A stretch of 64,000 nt of DNA from Bacteroidota bacterium (GTDB lineage Bacteria; Bacteroidota; Bacteroidia; Chitinophagales; Chitinophagaceae), in the NCBI GenBank assembly GCA_025363385.1, contig JANYEA010000096.1, forward strand, positions 1 through 64,000, read 5' to 3'. Below, piece by piece: positions 25,126 to 33,251 of the stretch; the first letter of the stretch is position 1; each line of letters opens with the position of its first letter. Position numbers and translations under genes: made by a program. Below the pieces are notes generated by a model. That model had not been told where the DNA came from. It made no database searches and was given only the letters and a program-made list of their open reading frames with translations.

Positions 25126-25980
25126 ATGAAAAACTATATTTTCGAAGAATTTAGTGAAATTGAGGAAAACATTAAAAAAAACGCACCACAAATCATTTAC
25201 AAATATCGTGGTGACTGGGATAACACTTATCATAAAGAATTAGTAACAATGCAAAAACTTTGGTTTTCAGCGCCTAGAGATCTTAATGATCCTTATGATA
25301 TTCGAGTTCCTTTACAATTTGAAATTAATGAAATTGAGGATCCATTATTCCTAATAAAACTTAAAAAACAGTTGAAAGAAAGTAATCCTTCCTTTACATT
25401 CACTGAAAAAGAAATTAATATTATTTGCGAAAACAAGCTTGATGAAATTAGAAAAAACCCTAAAGAATATTTTGAAAAAAACTATAAGTATATACGGGAA
25501 AGTGAAATATTCGATAGAGTAGGATTATTCAGTTGTTCTAATGATGAATTGAATGAAACGATGTGGGCACATTACGGAAATAATCATAAAGGGTTTGTTG
25601 TAGGTTTTAAAACAGTAGATCTTTGCCGTGATTTAATGTGTAGTATTGGGCCAGTAACATATAGTGATGAGGTCCCTAATTATAGTTTCCTTGACGCAAA
25701 TGTGTTAGATGATTTTGATTCCTTTTTCTTAAAGTCCAAAAAATGGGAATATGAAAATGAATTTAGATTCTTTACAATTGGTAATGATGAGAATATTGAA
25801 AGGTGTAAAAAATATAGTATTTCATCAGTAAGTGAATTTTTATTAGGATCAAATTTCGAAGACCAATTAAAAAAAGACTTCATACAGGAAGTAAAAAAAA
25901 TATTTCCTAATGAAATTCCCATTTATGAAGTGAAACCACAAGTTTCTGGTTTTGGACTTGTTAAGAATCTGATTAAATAA
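25126..25980 (+). CDS. DUF2971 family protein
   Basis: A 284-aa protein with the DUF2971 pattern: IYKYRG near the N-terminus, LWFSAPRDLNDPYD, FSCSNDELNETMWAHYGNNH (a Cys-Ser then MWAHYG core), an IGPVTYSD segment, and a late KSKKWEYENEFRFF block. The family is frequent in accessory and defence regions; its biochemical activity is not firmly known to me. It has no signal peptide. It is flanked by other cargo genes with 110-bp gaps, so it is probably transcribed on its own or loosely with them. Confidence 0.82.
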   Translation: MKNYIFEEFSEIEENIKKNAPQIIYKYRGDWDNTYHKELVTMQKLWFSAPRDLNDPYDIRVPLQFEINEIEDPLFLIKLKKQLKESNPSFTFTEKEINIICENKLDEIRKNPKEYFEKNYKYIRESEIFDRVGLFSCSNDELNETMWAHYGNNHKGFVVGFKTVDLCRDLMCSIGPVTYSDEVPNYSFLDANVLDDFDSFFLKSKKWEYENEFRFFTIGNDENIERCKKYSISSVSEFLLGSNFEDQLKKDFIQEVKKIFPNEIPIYEVKPQVSGFGLVKNLIK

Positions 25981-26091
25981 TTAAGCATCACCGAAATCGG
26001 AAACTCTATTTCTTAGATCAAGCTTTTTTATTATCATCCTCGAAATTTTGTTTAAGGAGACCTACAAGTACGTTTAATTAAAATTATTAGT

Positions 26092-26763
26092 ATGGATGCA
26101 AGAGAGGCTAAAGACTTAATCGATAGAATATTCAATTTGATCACTAATTCTACTACAATTAAAGAACTTCAGAACATATTGGAAGAAGAAGAGATAGTGA
26201 AAAATAAAATGGACGATTCAACTTACCCAAAAATTGAATTTGAAATTACTGAAAGCGAGATAAAAACATTAATTGATAAGGGCATTCTAAATAGTGACCT
26301 TACTTTTTCAAACACGATTTCAAGACAAATGAAGGACCCCGTTACTAAGTTACTATACGCGATGATTTGGAAAAACGGGGATCTAAAAAAAGAGAAACAT
26401 ATTTGTCAGGGTATACTTGATTCTAATATAGTTGAAGAAAAAAGAAAATCAACTTTAGTGTTCTATCAGTTTGGTAAATATTTAACCAAAACTATAGGTC
26501 AACCAATAATTGACCAACATGTTTTAAGAGCTTTTGCGATATTTACTAAAATCGATGTGAAAAATATTGATGAGGAAAAGGTTGATATAATACGAAGAAC
26601 AAAAAACCTGAAAGTGGGAAGTGTGGATCTAATACCAGAATATAAAACTTGGCTTTTAAAAGTTAGCCAAAATGATGAGCAAAAGAACTTCCAAGACTAT
26701 TCTTATTATATTGATAAAATATTATTTGCTGCTGGTAAGACTATTAAAGCAGCTCCATTGTAA
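26092..26763 (+). CDS. Hypothetical protein, 223 aa
   Basis: A soluble, highly charged alpha-helical protein with no recognisable domain. A GQPIIDQHVLRAFAIF segment (near 145-160) loosely resembles the closing part of helix-hairpin-helix DNA glycosylase folds, but this is far too weak for a call. It is the last cargo gene before module 2. A 95-bp gap separates it from the module's leader. Expression and role unknown. Confidence 0.6.
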   Translation: MDAREAKDLIDRIFNLITNSTTIKELQNILEEEEIVKNKMDDSTYPKIEFEITESEIKTLIDKGILNSDLTFSNTISRQMKDPVTKLLYAMIWKNGDLKKEKHICQGILDSNIVEEKRKSTLVFYQFGKYLTKTIGQPIIDQHVLRAFAIFTKIDVKNIDEEKVDIIRRTKNLKVGSVDLIPEYKTWLLKVSQNDEQKNFQDYSYYIDKILFAAGKTIKAAPL

Positions 26764-26918
26764 CACATAAATTACTTCAATATAAATATTGTCCTACAAA
26801 TTTTGAATAGCCCCATTTGCAATTTTCTGTATATCACCCCCACCCATGACCACCTCGCTTGTTACCCCCCGTCTCATTTTTGCGGGGAATATCCCCCGTA
26901 TACAAAAAACTTACTATC

Positions 26919-27269
26919 ATGGTCAAAATTATTGGTGTCAAAGTTTCAGAAAACAATGACGGAAAAGAATTCATCAGCTTAAAGCTTCAAGGCGCTCCAG
27001 AAGTAATGCAGTCACAGCAAACTGGAAAGTCGTATTTAACAGCAAGAACTTGTTACATCAGCACAACATTCAGCTTAGAAACTGGTCAAGCACTTATTGG
27101 GACAGATATCCCAGGCAATGTTGAACGAGTTAGCTCAGAAGCTTATGATTACACGATCAAAGAAACTGGCGAAGTCATCAGCCTTTCGCATCGTTATGAA
27201 TTCGTTCCAGAAACCAAAGCTCAGCGCAGAGTTCGAGAGAACGCATCTGATCAAACTGCTGTAGGTTAA
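26919..27269 (+). CDS. Module 2: small OB-like protein
   Basis: A 116-aa paralogue of the protein at 14392, taken from the ATG at 26919 (MVKIIGVKVSENNDG); the longer TTG frame from 26859 reads through C-rich leader. Same beta-rich pattern, with a QSQQTGKSYL block, a C-terminal YDYTIKETGEVISLSHRYEF segment and a short basic tail. It heads the second copy of the three-gene module and ends at a hairpin. It is possibly a single-stranded-DNA-binding partner of the ATPase that follows; no named family. Confidence 0.78.
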   Translation: MVKIIGVKVSENNDGKEFISLKLQGAPEVMQSQQTGKSYLTARTCYISTTFSLETGQALIGTDIPGNVERVSSEAYDYTIKETGEVISLSHRYEFVPETKAQRRVRENASDQTAVG

Positions 27270-27293
27270 TCAACAGCAATCACCACCTTCTTC

Positions 27294-27325
27294 AAAGGCA
27301 TCCAAACAGGGTGCCTTTTTTTATT
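27294..27325 (+). terminator. Terminator/attenuator inside module 2
   Basis: Stem aaaggcatcc / gggtgccttt with a short loop and a T run. It lies between the small protein and ATPase genes, at the place where module 1 also has a hairpin. Confidence 0.75.
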
Positions 27326-27343
27326 CACCTAAACCAAACTACC

Positions 27344-28237
27344 ATGCAACTACAACGTGCAACCCGGAAGCAATCAAAAATTAAACTAAGCATCTCCGGG
27401 CCAAGTGGATCAGGCAAAACCTACTCCGCTTTACAATTAGCTTATGGCATCTGTAATGATTGGAATAAAATCGCTGTATTAGATAGCGAAAATTATTCTG
27501 CATCACTCTACGCTCATCTTGGAGCATTCAATGTCCTTAATCTGCATGAACCTTTTACGCCGGAGCAATACATTGAAGCCATTCAGCTTTGTGAATGCGA
27601 AGGAATCGAAGTAATTATTATTGACTCCATCACTCATGAGTGGTCCGGCAAAGGAGGCTGCCTAGACATTCACGAAAAGGAAACATCGAAGATGCGTGTT
27701 CCTAATTCGTTCACGGCTTGGGCTACGGTTACACCAAGACACCAGGCATTTGTGGAAGCTATTGTTCGTTCACAATCTCATGTTATCTGTTGCACTCGTA
27801 GCAAAACAGAATATGTGATGTCTGAGCGTAACGGAAGACAAGTACCACAGAAAATGGGGATGGCTCCAATTACCAGAGAAGGTTTTGATTTTGAAGTATC
27901 CATTCACTTTGAATTAGACCAGCAACACAAAGCATTCTGTAGTAAAGACAGAACTGGCCTATTTATGAACAGCGAAGCGTTTATACTTTCTCCAGAAACA
28001 GGTAAGGCAATTACTGATTGGTGTGAAAGTGGAGAAGCGATCAATGCAAACGATGTGATGGCTCGCATCAATGGATGCAGCAGCTTAGGCGAATTGTTAC
28101 AAGTCTATAAAGACTACCCGCAATACAAACAATCGTTACTAACTGAATTTGAGAATCGCAAACGCCAGCTAATCATCAATCAGGAAATACAAACCCAATT
28201 AACTAACCAACCAATCAACAGCAATGGAGTACATTGA
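27344..28237 (+). CDS. Module 2: Sak4-like RecA-fold ATPase
   Basis: A 297-aa paralogue of the module 1 ATPase. Walker A is GPSGSGKT (19-26), the Walker B region is VIIIDSITHEWSG, and the YSASLYAHLGAF and SKDRTGLFMNSEAF blocks are conserved. The start at 27344 (MQLQRATRKQ) aligns with module 1; 11 upstream codons of the open frame are leader. It overlaps the DUF3871 gene by 14 nt. Codon use is less AT-rich than in module 1, suggesting separate acquisition rather than recent duplication. It probably acts in DNA annealing or recombination for the element. Confidence 0.85.
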   Translation: MQLQRATRKQSKIKLSISGPSGSGKTYSALQLAYGICNDWNKIAVLDSENYSASLYAHLGAFNVLNLHEPFTPEQYIEAIQLCECEGIEVIIIDSITHEWSGKGGCLDIHEKETSKMRVPNSFTAWATVTPRHQAFVEAIVRSQSHVICCTRSKTEYVMSERNGRQVPQKMGMAPITREGFDFEVSIHFELDQQHKAFCSKDRTGLFMNSEAFILSPETGKAITDWCESGEAINANDVMARINGCSSLGELLQVYKDYPQYKQSLLTEFENRKRQLIINQEIQTQLTNQPINSNGVH

Positions 28238-29210
28238 GTCAATACCTTGGGAAGAAACCGTAATAGTTCCTAAAATTGTTCAGAACGAGTCTACGGATCG
28301 TCCATTTATTCAAGCGAATACCATCCCTACAACTCTGCAAGAACTACAAAACAAGCATATTATTCCTGTGTTCATTAAGGATAACGAGCCGGTGATTAGC
28401 CACAATGATTTTATTGAAGCTACACAAGAAGTGGTATCCAATGTTTTTAGCGGCCAGCAGATCTTGCAGCCAAGTATCCGGTTATCTCATCCCGTAATGG
28501 GTAGAATACCAGATGCAAAACATAAGCCGGCAAATCAATTGCAAGAGCATGAGAAAACGCTTTATTACGAAAGGATGGCTTTCATCATTGAGCTGCCTGC
28601 ATATACTGCGGTGGTGGGAGGTAACATGCTCTCTTTAACTGTTGGCGGTGTGAAAGCATACAACCTGGATAACCTATACAGCCGGAAAGGAGCTGATGAG
28701 CACTTCAAAGTTTTCATCGGATTCAAGAATCAGGTCTGCACCAATCTTTGCATTTGGACGGATGGATATCAGGCTGATTTGAAGGTGAATTCTATCGGGC
28801 AGCTGCAAGCATGCATCCAGAATCTGATTGAACGCTATAGTGCCAGTTATCATCTGCAACAGATGGAGCAACTCACGCAGTATAGCCTTACAGAGAAGCA
28901 GTTTGCACAGGTGATCGGCAGATGCAGATTATACCAACATTTACCCAACCACATGCGTAGTAATATACCACAAATGCAGTTGAGCGACACGCAAGTCGGT
29001 ACTGTCTGCAAGGATTATTTCCGCGATGAGAGCTTCTGCAAAAACGAAGACGGCAGCATTAACCTTTGGTCTATGTACAACCTCTTTACTGGGGCTAACA
29101 AGAGCAGCTATTTAGATAGCTTTTTGGACCGATCAGTCAATGCTTATGCATTTGTAGAACAGTTAAGATGGGCCTTAGAAGGAAAACAGCACTCATGGTA
29201 TCTAAACTAG
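28224..29210 (+). CDS. Module 2: DUF3871 family protein
   Basis: A 328-aa DUF3871 protein, identical in length to the module 1 copy and colinear throughout. Conserved blocks include SLTVGGVKAYNLDNLYSRK, the QFAQVIGRCR block and the closing NLFTGANKSSYLDSFLDRS. The start overlaps the ATPase gene by 14 nt as in module 1. A broken RadC-like gene overlaps its 3' end by 16 nt. Function unknown; the association with a Sak4-like ATPase points to element DNA metabolism. Confidence 0.9.
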   Translation: MEYIESIPWEETVIVPKIVQNESTDRPFIQANTIPTTLQELQNKHIIPVFIKDNEPVISHNDFIEATQEVVSNVFSGQQILQPSIRLSHPVMGRIPDAKHKPANQLQEHEKTLYYERMAFIIELPAYTAVVGGNMLSLTVGGVKAYNLDNLYSRKGADEHFKVFIGFKNQVCTNLCIWTDGYQADLKVNSIGQLQACIQNLIERYSASYHLQQMEQLTQYSLTEKQFAQVIGRCRLYQHLPNHMRSNIPQMQLSDTQVGTVCKDYFRDESFCKNEDGSINLWSMYNLFTGANKSSYLDSFLDRSVNAYAFVEQLRWALEGKQHSWYLN

Positions 29211-29734
29211 AAAAGGAACTTAGCATTAACAGGTATCAAAATCTACCTAACATGCAAATACCACATTATGATGCAGAGCGTAAACTATTCTCATACGTAT
29301 CTACGAATAAGAAGAATAAAAGTGTACTCACATCATTGGACGCTTTTGAAATTATCTTTCCATTCTTCAGCTTTACTATGTTCTCTAATCAACGTGAGAA
29401 GTTCATTGCAATATTTCTCGATCAGGATAACTTACCTCTAGGGCATTGCAAACTTTCTTCATTAAATCAACCGTTTGTAGAAGTAGACATAAAGAAGCTA
29501 ATCGATCAAGCTGTGGCATAATCCGCAGTTAAAATATGGATTGCACACAATAGCAGAACCAATAACACTTCACCTTCTCAGCAAGATGATGAAATCACAC
29601 TCCACTTCATTGAAGAGTGTAAAGTATTCAATCTTGAGGTTGTGGACCATTTGATTATTTCCGAGTATGGCAGTTACTATAGTTACGCTGACAATGCTAA
29701 CCTACCTAAGAACCCATCGCTGCTGAACAATTAA
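29195..29734 (+). pseudogene. RadC-like JAB-domain gene interrupted by TAA
   Basis: The frame opened by the ATG at 29195 gives MVSKLEKELSIN and a RadC/JAB-type N-terminal half (FIAIFLDQDNLPLGHCKLS). It then meets a TAA at 29519-29521 (codon 109) and continues in the same frame as SAVKIWIAHNSRTN to the TAA at 29734. The second half contains the degenerate metal-site sequence IAHNSRTNNTSPSQQDD and VVDHLIISE, which match the C-terminal JAB fold. One base change (TAA from TCA or similar) would restore a 179-aa protein. The HNHPSG-type site is also eroded (HNSRTN), so this is likely a decayed copy. Confidence 0.8.
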
Positions 29735-29752
29735 TGAAATAACCGCCCACTC

Positions 29753-29992
29753 ATGAACAAAAACATCGAGCTCAGTCCCGAAGACATATTGCTTCTGGTC
29801 AATGCCTCTGGTGCACTTCGTGCATTGCGGACTCCTTTCAGAGCCAAATGTATCAAGGAATCCATTGGTATACCAGTAAGCACGTGGGTGTATGTGGATG
29901 CAGTTTACTCTAGCCATCTTTTCAAGATAGGCTATCGGATCAATGGGGACCTGCACCCATACAACCATTTCCAGATTTCAATTAATTATTAA
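29753..29992 (+). CDS. Hypothetical protein, 79 aa
   Basis: A small protein between the two RadC-like genes on the same strand, 18 bp after the pseudogene and 11 bp before the intact radC-like gene. It starts MNKNIELSPEDI and ends in an aromatic stretch (HPYNHFQISINY). No signal peptide or domain recognised. The tight operon spacing is the main support. An 88-codon antisense frame is treated as a shadow. Confidence 0.6.
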   Translation: MNKNIELSPEDILLLVNASGALRALRTPFRAKCIKESIGIPVSTWVYVDAVYSSHLFKIGYRINGDLHPYNHFQISINY

Positions 29993-30003
29993 ACTATTAA
30001 AAA

Positions 30004-30462
30004 ATGCAAAAACTAGACAAAGCAGAAGTGGCTGAAATAGAAGTCACTTACCAACCAGCAATATCTGTAAAGCCGGTGATCAAATCCTGTTTGGATGCGT
30101 ATAACGTGATCAAAAGCTTTATTCCACCCAACCAAATCGCACTCAAGGAATTCATGGTGGTTTTATATCTCAACAATGCTCAAAGAGTAATTGGTGCTTA
30201 CAAAGTTTCTGATGGCGGTATCACTGGCACGGTAGCTGATCTGCGATTGATATTATCAGTTGCATTGAAATCAATAGCCACAAATTTTGTTATCGGACAC
30301 AATCATCCATCCGGCAATTTGAAACCATCTGAGGCTGATATTGCTTTAACGAAGAAACTCAAAGATGCGGGAAAGTTGATGGACATCAAATTACTGGATC
30401 ATATAATTCTAAGTCCAGAAGAAGGAACTTATTTCAGCATGGCCGATGAAGGTTTGATTTAA
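30004..30462 (+). CDS. radC: RadC-family JAB-domain protein
   Basis: A 152-aa single-domain RadC/DUF2466 protein. The JAB metal site is intact: HNHPSG (about 100-105) with the downstream Asp in PSEADIALTKKL, and the closing LLDHIILSPEEGTYFS. It lacks the helix-hairpin-helix N-terminus of full-length RadC, as is usual for copies on mobile elements. Despite the name, a repair function is not established for the family. It ends the rightward run of island genes at a perfect terminator. Confidence 0.9.
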   Translation: MQKLDKAEVAEIEVTYQPAISVKPVIKSCLDAYNVIKSFIPPNQIALKEFMVVLYLNNAQRVIGAYKVSDGGITGTVADLRLILSVALKSIATNFVIGHNHPSGNLKPSEADIALTKKLKDAGKLMDIKLLDHIILSPEEGTYFSMADEGLI

Positions 30463-30473
30463 TAATTTTGCAA

Positions 30474-30510
30474 ATAGAGAAGGGTAAATTGAATTTCCCT
30501 TCTCTATTGT
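30474..30510. terminator. Bidirectional terminator between radC-like and minus-strand genes
   Basis: A perfect 11-bp stem, atagagaaggg (30474-30484) with cccttctctat (30497-30507), with AT-rich flanks. It separates the plus-strand radC-like gene from the 150-aa gene on the minus strand. Confidence 0.75.
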
Positions 30511-30520
30511 TTACTTTCAC

Positions 30521-30973
30521 CTATAAAAGATCTATTACTTCACTTTCTAACAAAGTGTTTTTCTCAAGTAATTTATGAGCGAGTGCCTTAATTTTGTCCC
30601 AATTCTCATTAACTAGGTATTTAGATTTTGATAAGCAAATATCTAATAATTCACTTGCAGAATCACCATCTCCACAATGACTAAGAGCTAAATCAAAGCA
30701 AGAATCTACATCCATATGGGCACCATCAGGATTGTCAACTCCAAATTTTAATTCAGATGTATAGCCACTTAGATAAATTATTATTTCTTCTTCAACAAGC
30801 TTATCAATTTCATGGTTCTCTAATAATTCTTCCGACTCACCTTGAATAAGTTCAATTAATCTTGAACCATCAAAACAACACTGCAAATGACCAAGAGTAT
30901 CCTTTTCTTCTATAATTGTTACGTATTCAAATGGCTTACTGTCTAGTATAGGATCTAGGAATTTCGTTATCAT
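30521..30973 (-). CDS. Hypothetical protein overlapping the truncated integrase
   Basis: A 150-aa acidic protein starting MITKFLDPIL. Its C-terminal part (about 85-150, with WDKIKALAHKLLEKNTLLES) resembles the closing helices of FtsH-type M41 peptidases, but the HExxH zinc site is absent, so protease activity is not claimed. It overlaps the 3' end of the integrase gene by 38 nt in another frame and occupies the space where the integrase catalytic C-terminus should be. It may be a gene that recombined into the integrase. Confidence 0.6.
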   Translation of the reverse strand: MITKFLDPILDSKPFEYVTIIEEKDTLGHLQCCFDGSRLIELIQGESEELLENHEIDKLVEEEIIIYLSGYTSELKFGVDNPDGAHMDVDSCFDLALSHCGDGDSASELLDICLSKSKYLVNENWDKIKALAHKLLEKNTLLESEVIDLL

Positions 30974-31904
30974 ATTTTGCCAATATCTCTCTTACGATAG
31001 GATGGATTGGTATAACAACTTTAGCTCTAGTCTTCATAGTTTTCTTCGTGATAAAGTTCTCTGAAATATGTTCTTTGGTAAGGGTAGAAAAATCACTGAA
31101 GCGAAAACCTGTATAACATGCAATTACAAACAAATCTCTTATTGCTTGGTAACTCTTTGCTTCATTTGTTAAGTCAACTTTATAGATATCTTGGATCTCC
31201 TTCTCTGTGAGATAAATCTTGTCTACGTCTTCCAGAGGCTTTTTGAAAATCTTCGATTTGAAAAATAGGTTAGTGTTGATACCTCTATCAGCACTAGCAT
31301 TTAAAATGGTTTTGAGCACTTTGATTTGTTTGCCAACTGTATTTTTTGCAAAATTTTGAGCATTTAGATATTGGATATAACCATTGTAAAAATCCTCATT
31401 GATTTCATCAAAGTCAAAATCCTTTTTACCTAGGTACTTTGAAAAGCCAATTAAATGCCTTCTGCAAGTCTTATAGGTAAAAATTGTAGCTGCTGCCTTG
31501 TTATTTACTTCTGTTTCTATGAATCTATTCAAAAAGCCAAGAAGTGTAACGCGGACAGGTTCTGGAACAATAACTATAGGTTTTGGGTTTAAATTGAATT
31601 TCTGCTCTAAATGTGCCTTTAATTCTGCAGCATTTGGTATGTATCCTTGAAACTTACAAGTTCTGAAGTAGTCTTTAGCTGCCATCTCCATTTTATCGAG
31701 CCAATCATTAATAGCTGGATATTCCAGCCTATTAAACTTAGAAATCGCTCTTTTCTTAGTAAAATCCCAGTGAGCTGGTAAAATCTTTTCACCTGTGGTT
31801 AGCATTAGGCGTTCATAGCAGTTGTATTTTGATTGCATGTAAACGCTAGTAGGAACAGTTGAGTGTATATCTTTTAGATAGAAATTAAATAGTGGCATTA
31901 TCAT
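30936..31904 (-). CDS. Tyrosine recombinase (island integrase), C-terminally truncated
   Basis: A 322-aa phage-type integrase. An Arm/SAM-like N-terminal region occupies about 1-130, a core-binding domain about 130-215, and the start of the catalytic domain follows. The first catalytic Arg region is present (ACYTGFRFSDFSTL), as is the beta-hairpin KVVIPIHPIV. The protein then stops at EIPRSYTRQ, before the H-x-x-R box, the LGH segment and the nucleophilic Tyr. Relatives are about 400 aa. The missing 80-100 residues make it very probably inactive. It lies about 200 bp from the right direct repeat, as expected for the enzyme that inserted the island. Confidence 0.85.
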   Translation of the reverse strand: MIMPLFNFYLKDIHSTVPTSVYMQSKYNCYERLMLTTGEKILPAHWDFTKKRAISKFNRLEYPAINDWLDKMEMAAKDYFRTCKFQGYIPNAAELKAHLEQKFNLNPKPIVIVPEPVRVTLLGFLNRFIETEVNNKAAATIFTYKTCRRHLIGFSKYLGKKDFDFDEINEDFYNGYIQYLNAQNFAKNTVGKQIKVLKTILNASADRGINTNLFFKSKIFKKPLEDVDKIYLTEKEIQDIYKVDLTNEAKSYQAIRDLFVIACYTGFRFSDFSTLTKEHISENFITKKTMKTRAKVVIPIHPIVREILAKYDNEIPRSYTRQ

Positions 31905-31927
31905 GTTGCTGAGTTTTAGATTGCTAG

Positions 31928-31949
31928 AGGGTTGTCTCTAGGGTTGTCT
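31928..31949. repeat. Tandem 10-bp repeats near the right att
   Basis: agggttgtct occurs at 31928-31937 and again at 31940-31949, a 12-bp period. Position, between the integrase start and the right att core, fits integrase arm-type or excisionase binding sites. Confidence 0.4.
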
Positions 31950-32076
31950 GCGAAGCTTTCTTAAAATTTAAGAATTTTACAAGTAAAACGTCATTTAATT
32001 CATGGCGCTCTAATTAAACAACCTCAAAACAATAAATTATCTAAAAAATCAGCAAAAAATTGAAAGAAAGAACCTC

Positions 32077-32105
32077 CCCTGTTGGGCCCACTTGACAATC
32101 AAGCA
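32077..32105 (+). repeat. attR-type direct repeat (right boundary of island)
   Basis: An exact copy of the 29-bp sequence at 13965-13993, carrying the 3' end of the CAT tRNA without the rest of the gene. The distance between copies is 18,112 bp. Confidence 0.92.
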
Positions 32106-32137
32106 GTTATGATGTAAAATTCATAGCTGCTTTTTTT
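32102..32137 (+). terminator. Original tRNA terminator, now right of the island
   Basis: Stem agcagttatga / tcatagctgct (one wobble) with an 8-nt loop and a run of seven or more T. Its first bases belong to the att core, so it was probably the chromosomal terminator of the CAT tRNA before integration. Confidence 0.7.
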
Positions 32138-32161
32138 ATTTGCACAAAGTTTCCAATTTTC

Positions 32162-33178
32162 CTACTGAACGTGCTCAGTTCTATAATGTTCCAACAGTTC
32201 GTCGCCTCCAAAATCGTGTTTTAGGTCCCTAATTACAGAATGTACATGGTTAGCATTGTTCTGAGTGTTATCATATTCTATTAAAATTGTGGGACCTTGA
32301 ACGCGATAATAAGTTCCCTTTCGCATCATTGAAGTCCTATCGCCCGCCCATGCAAACCAGAGATTCTCTAATCCATTTGTTTGTATTTCTTTTAACATAT
32401 CCTCTGCAAATAATTGGGTATAGCGATGTACATACAAACTAATTAAATGTAACATCAATTGCTGCTGTTCTTTTGTAAGCTCAGTATAACGAATTCCCTC
32501 TGGATTTTTTAACATCAAAACCCGTTTGTCAAAACTGAGTATATCTTTAAAGGCAATAGAATCAATGATGGTTTTTGTTAATTGAGATTCAGTTAAAGAA
32601 CGCAATAATCTAAAGCCATTTTCGGTTTCCTCTTTCAATACTTGCTTCCCCTTCTTAGAACCACTTAGCACTATTCCGGGATTAGAGCCCATAAATCCCG
32701 GCGTTCCAGATATAAGTGTTTGTTTGGAAAAAGAAAAATTAAAAGAAATATGATGCCCTTCAAAGCGCCATCCCCAAATTGTTTTTGAAGAAGGAATTCC
32801 GAAAATAGTGATATGATAATTGGCTGAATCTCTAAAATGATCTTCAGCCTTTCGCAATTCAAGTTCTTTTAAAACTTGATCTAATTGCATGATCTCTTTT
32901 GTTTTAATAAATGCTTCATCTCCCAGGCAAGTTTTTAATAAATCAAAAGCTGCATTTCTTTGAAGTTCATTCATTTCATTAAAAGTGATTCCCTTTCTCT
33001 CGATGGGCACAAAATGATAATTGTATCTTTCATCGCTATCAAAAGGGAATACTGTTTCCATCTTTTGTTGGTTGCTCAAAAGGGTAATGAAATGATTGGC
33101 AGCAGCAACTGACTTCTGAGCATAAATATTTTTTGCGAACAGCATAAAACAAACAATTAAAAAAACAAAATGCTTCAT
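32162..33178 (-). CDS. DUF3500 family exported protein
   Basis: A 338-aa protein with signal peptide 1-20 (ends IYAQ) and the DUF3500 pattern: LQRNAAFDLL, a WGWRFEGHHISFNF core, and the near-C-terminal YYRVQGPTILIEYDN, NANHVHSVIRD and DFGGD segments, rich in His and Asp that could bind metal. The family is exported and widespread in Bacteroidetes and Planctomycetes; its activity is not known. It is transcribed divergently from the BNR-repeat gene across 73 bp. Confidence 0.9.
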   Translation of the reverse strand: MKHFVFLIVCFMLFAKNIYAQKSVAAANHFITLLSNQQKMETVFPFDSDERYNYHFVPIERKGITFNEMNELQRNAAFDLLKTCLGDEAFIKTKEIMQLDQVLKELELRKAEDHFRDSANYHITIFGIPSSKTIWGWRFEGHHISFNFSFSKQTLISGTPGFMGSNPGIVLSGSKKGKQVLKEETENGFRLLRSLTESQLTKTIIDSIAFKDILSFDKRVLMLKNPEGIRYTELTKEQQQLMLHLISLYVHRYTQLFAEDMLKEIQTNGLENLWFAWAGDRTSMMRKGTYYRVQGPTILIEYDNTQNNANHVHSVIRDLKHDFGGDELLEHYRTEHVQ

Positions 33179-33251
33179 AGATTAATTTGATCATATAAGA
33201 TAGGAGAAAACTCTTTACATTTAAAATAAAGAAACACACTCAAATTTATCC

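Noticed and set aside
26764-26918. A third att copy between cargo and module 2, which would imply two tandem elements
   Set aside because: No part of the 29-bp core was found there; the region is only AT- and C-rich leader.
12863-29521. Stop-codon reassignment (TAA read as an amino acid)
   Set aside because: Many clearly complete genes in the window end in TAA, so the three in-frame TAA codons (12863, 23978, 29519) are better explained as nonsense mutations or sequencing errors.
29702-29968. 88-codon frame antisense to the 79-aa gene
   Set aside because: The plus-strand frame has an ATG, tight operon spacing and the same direction as its neighbours; the antisense frame is best explained as a shadow.
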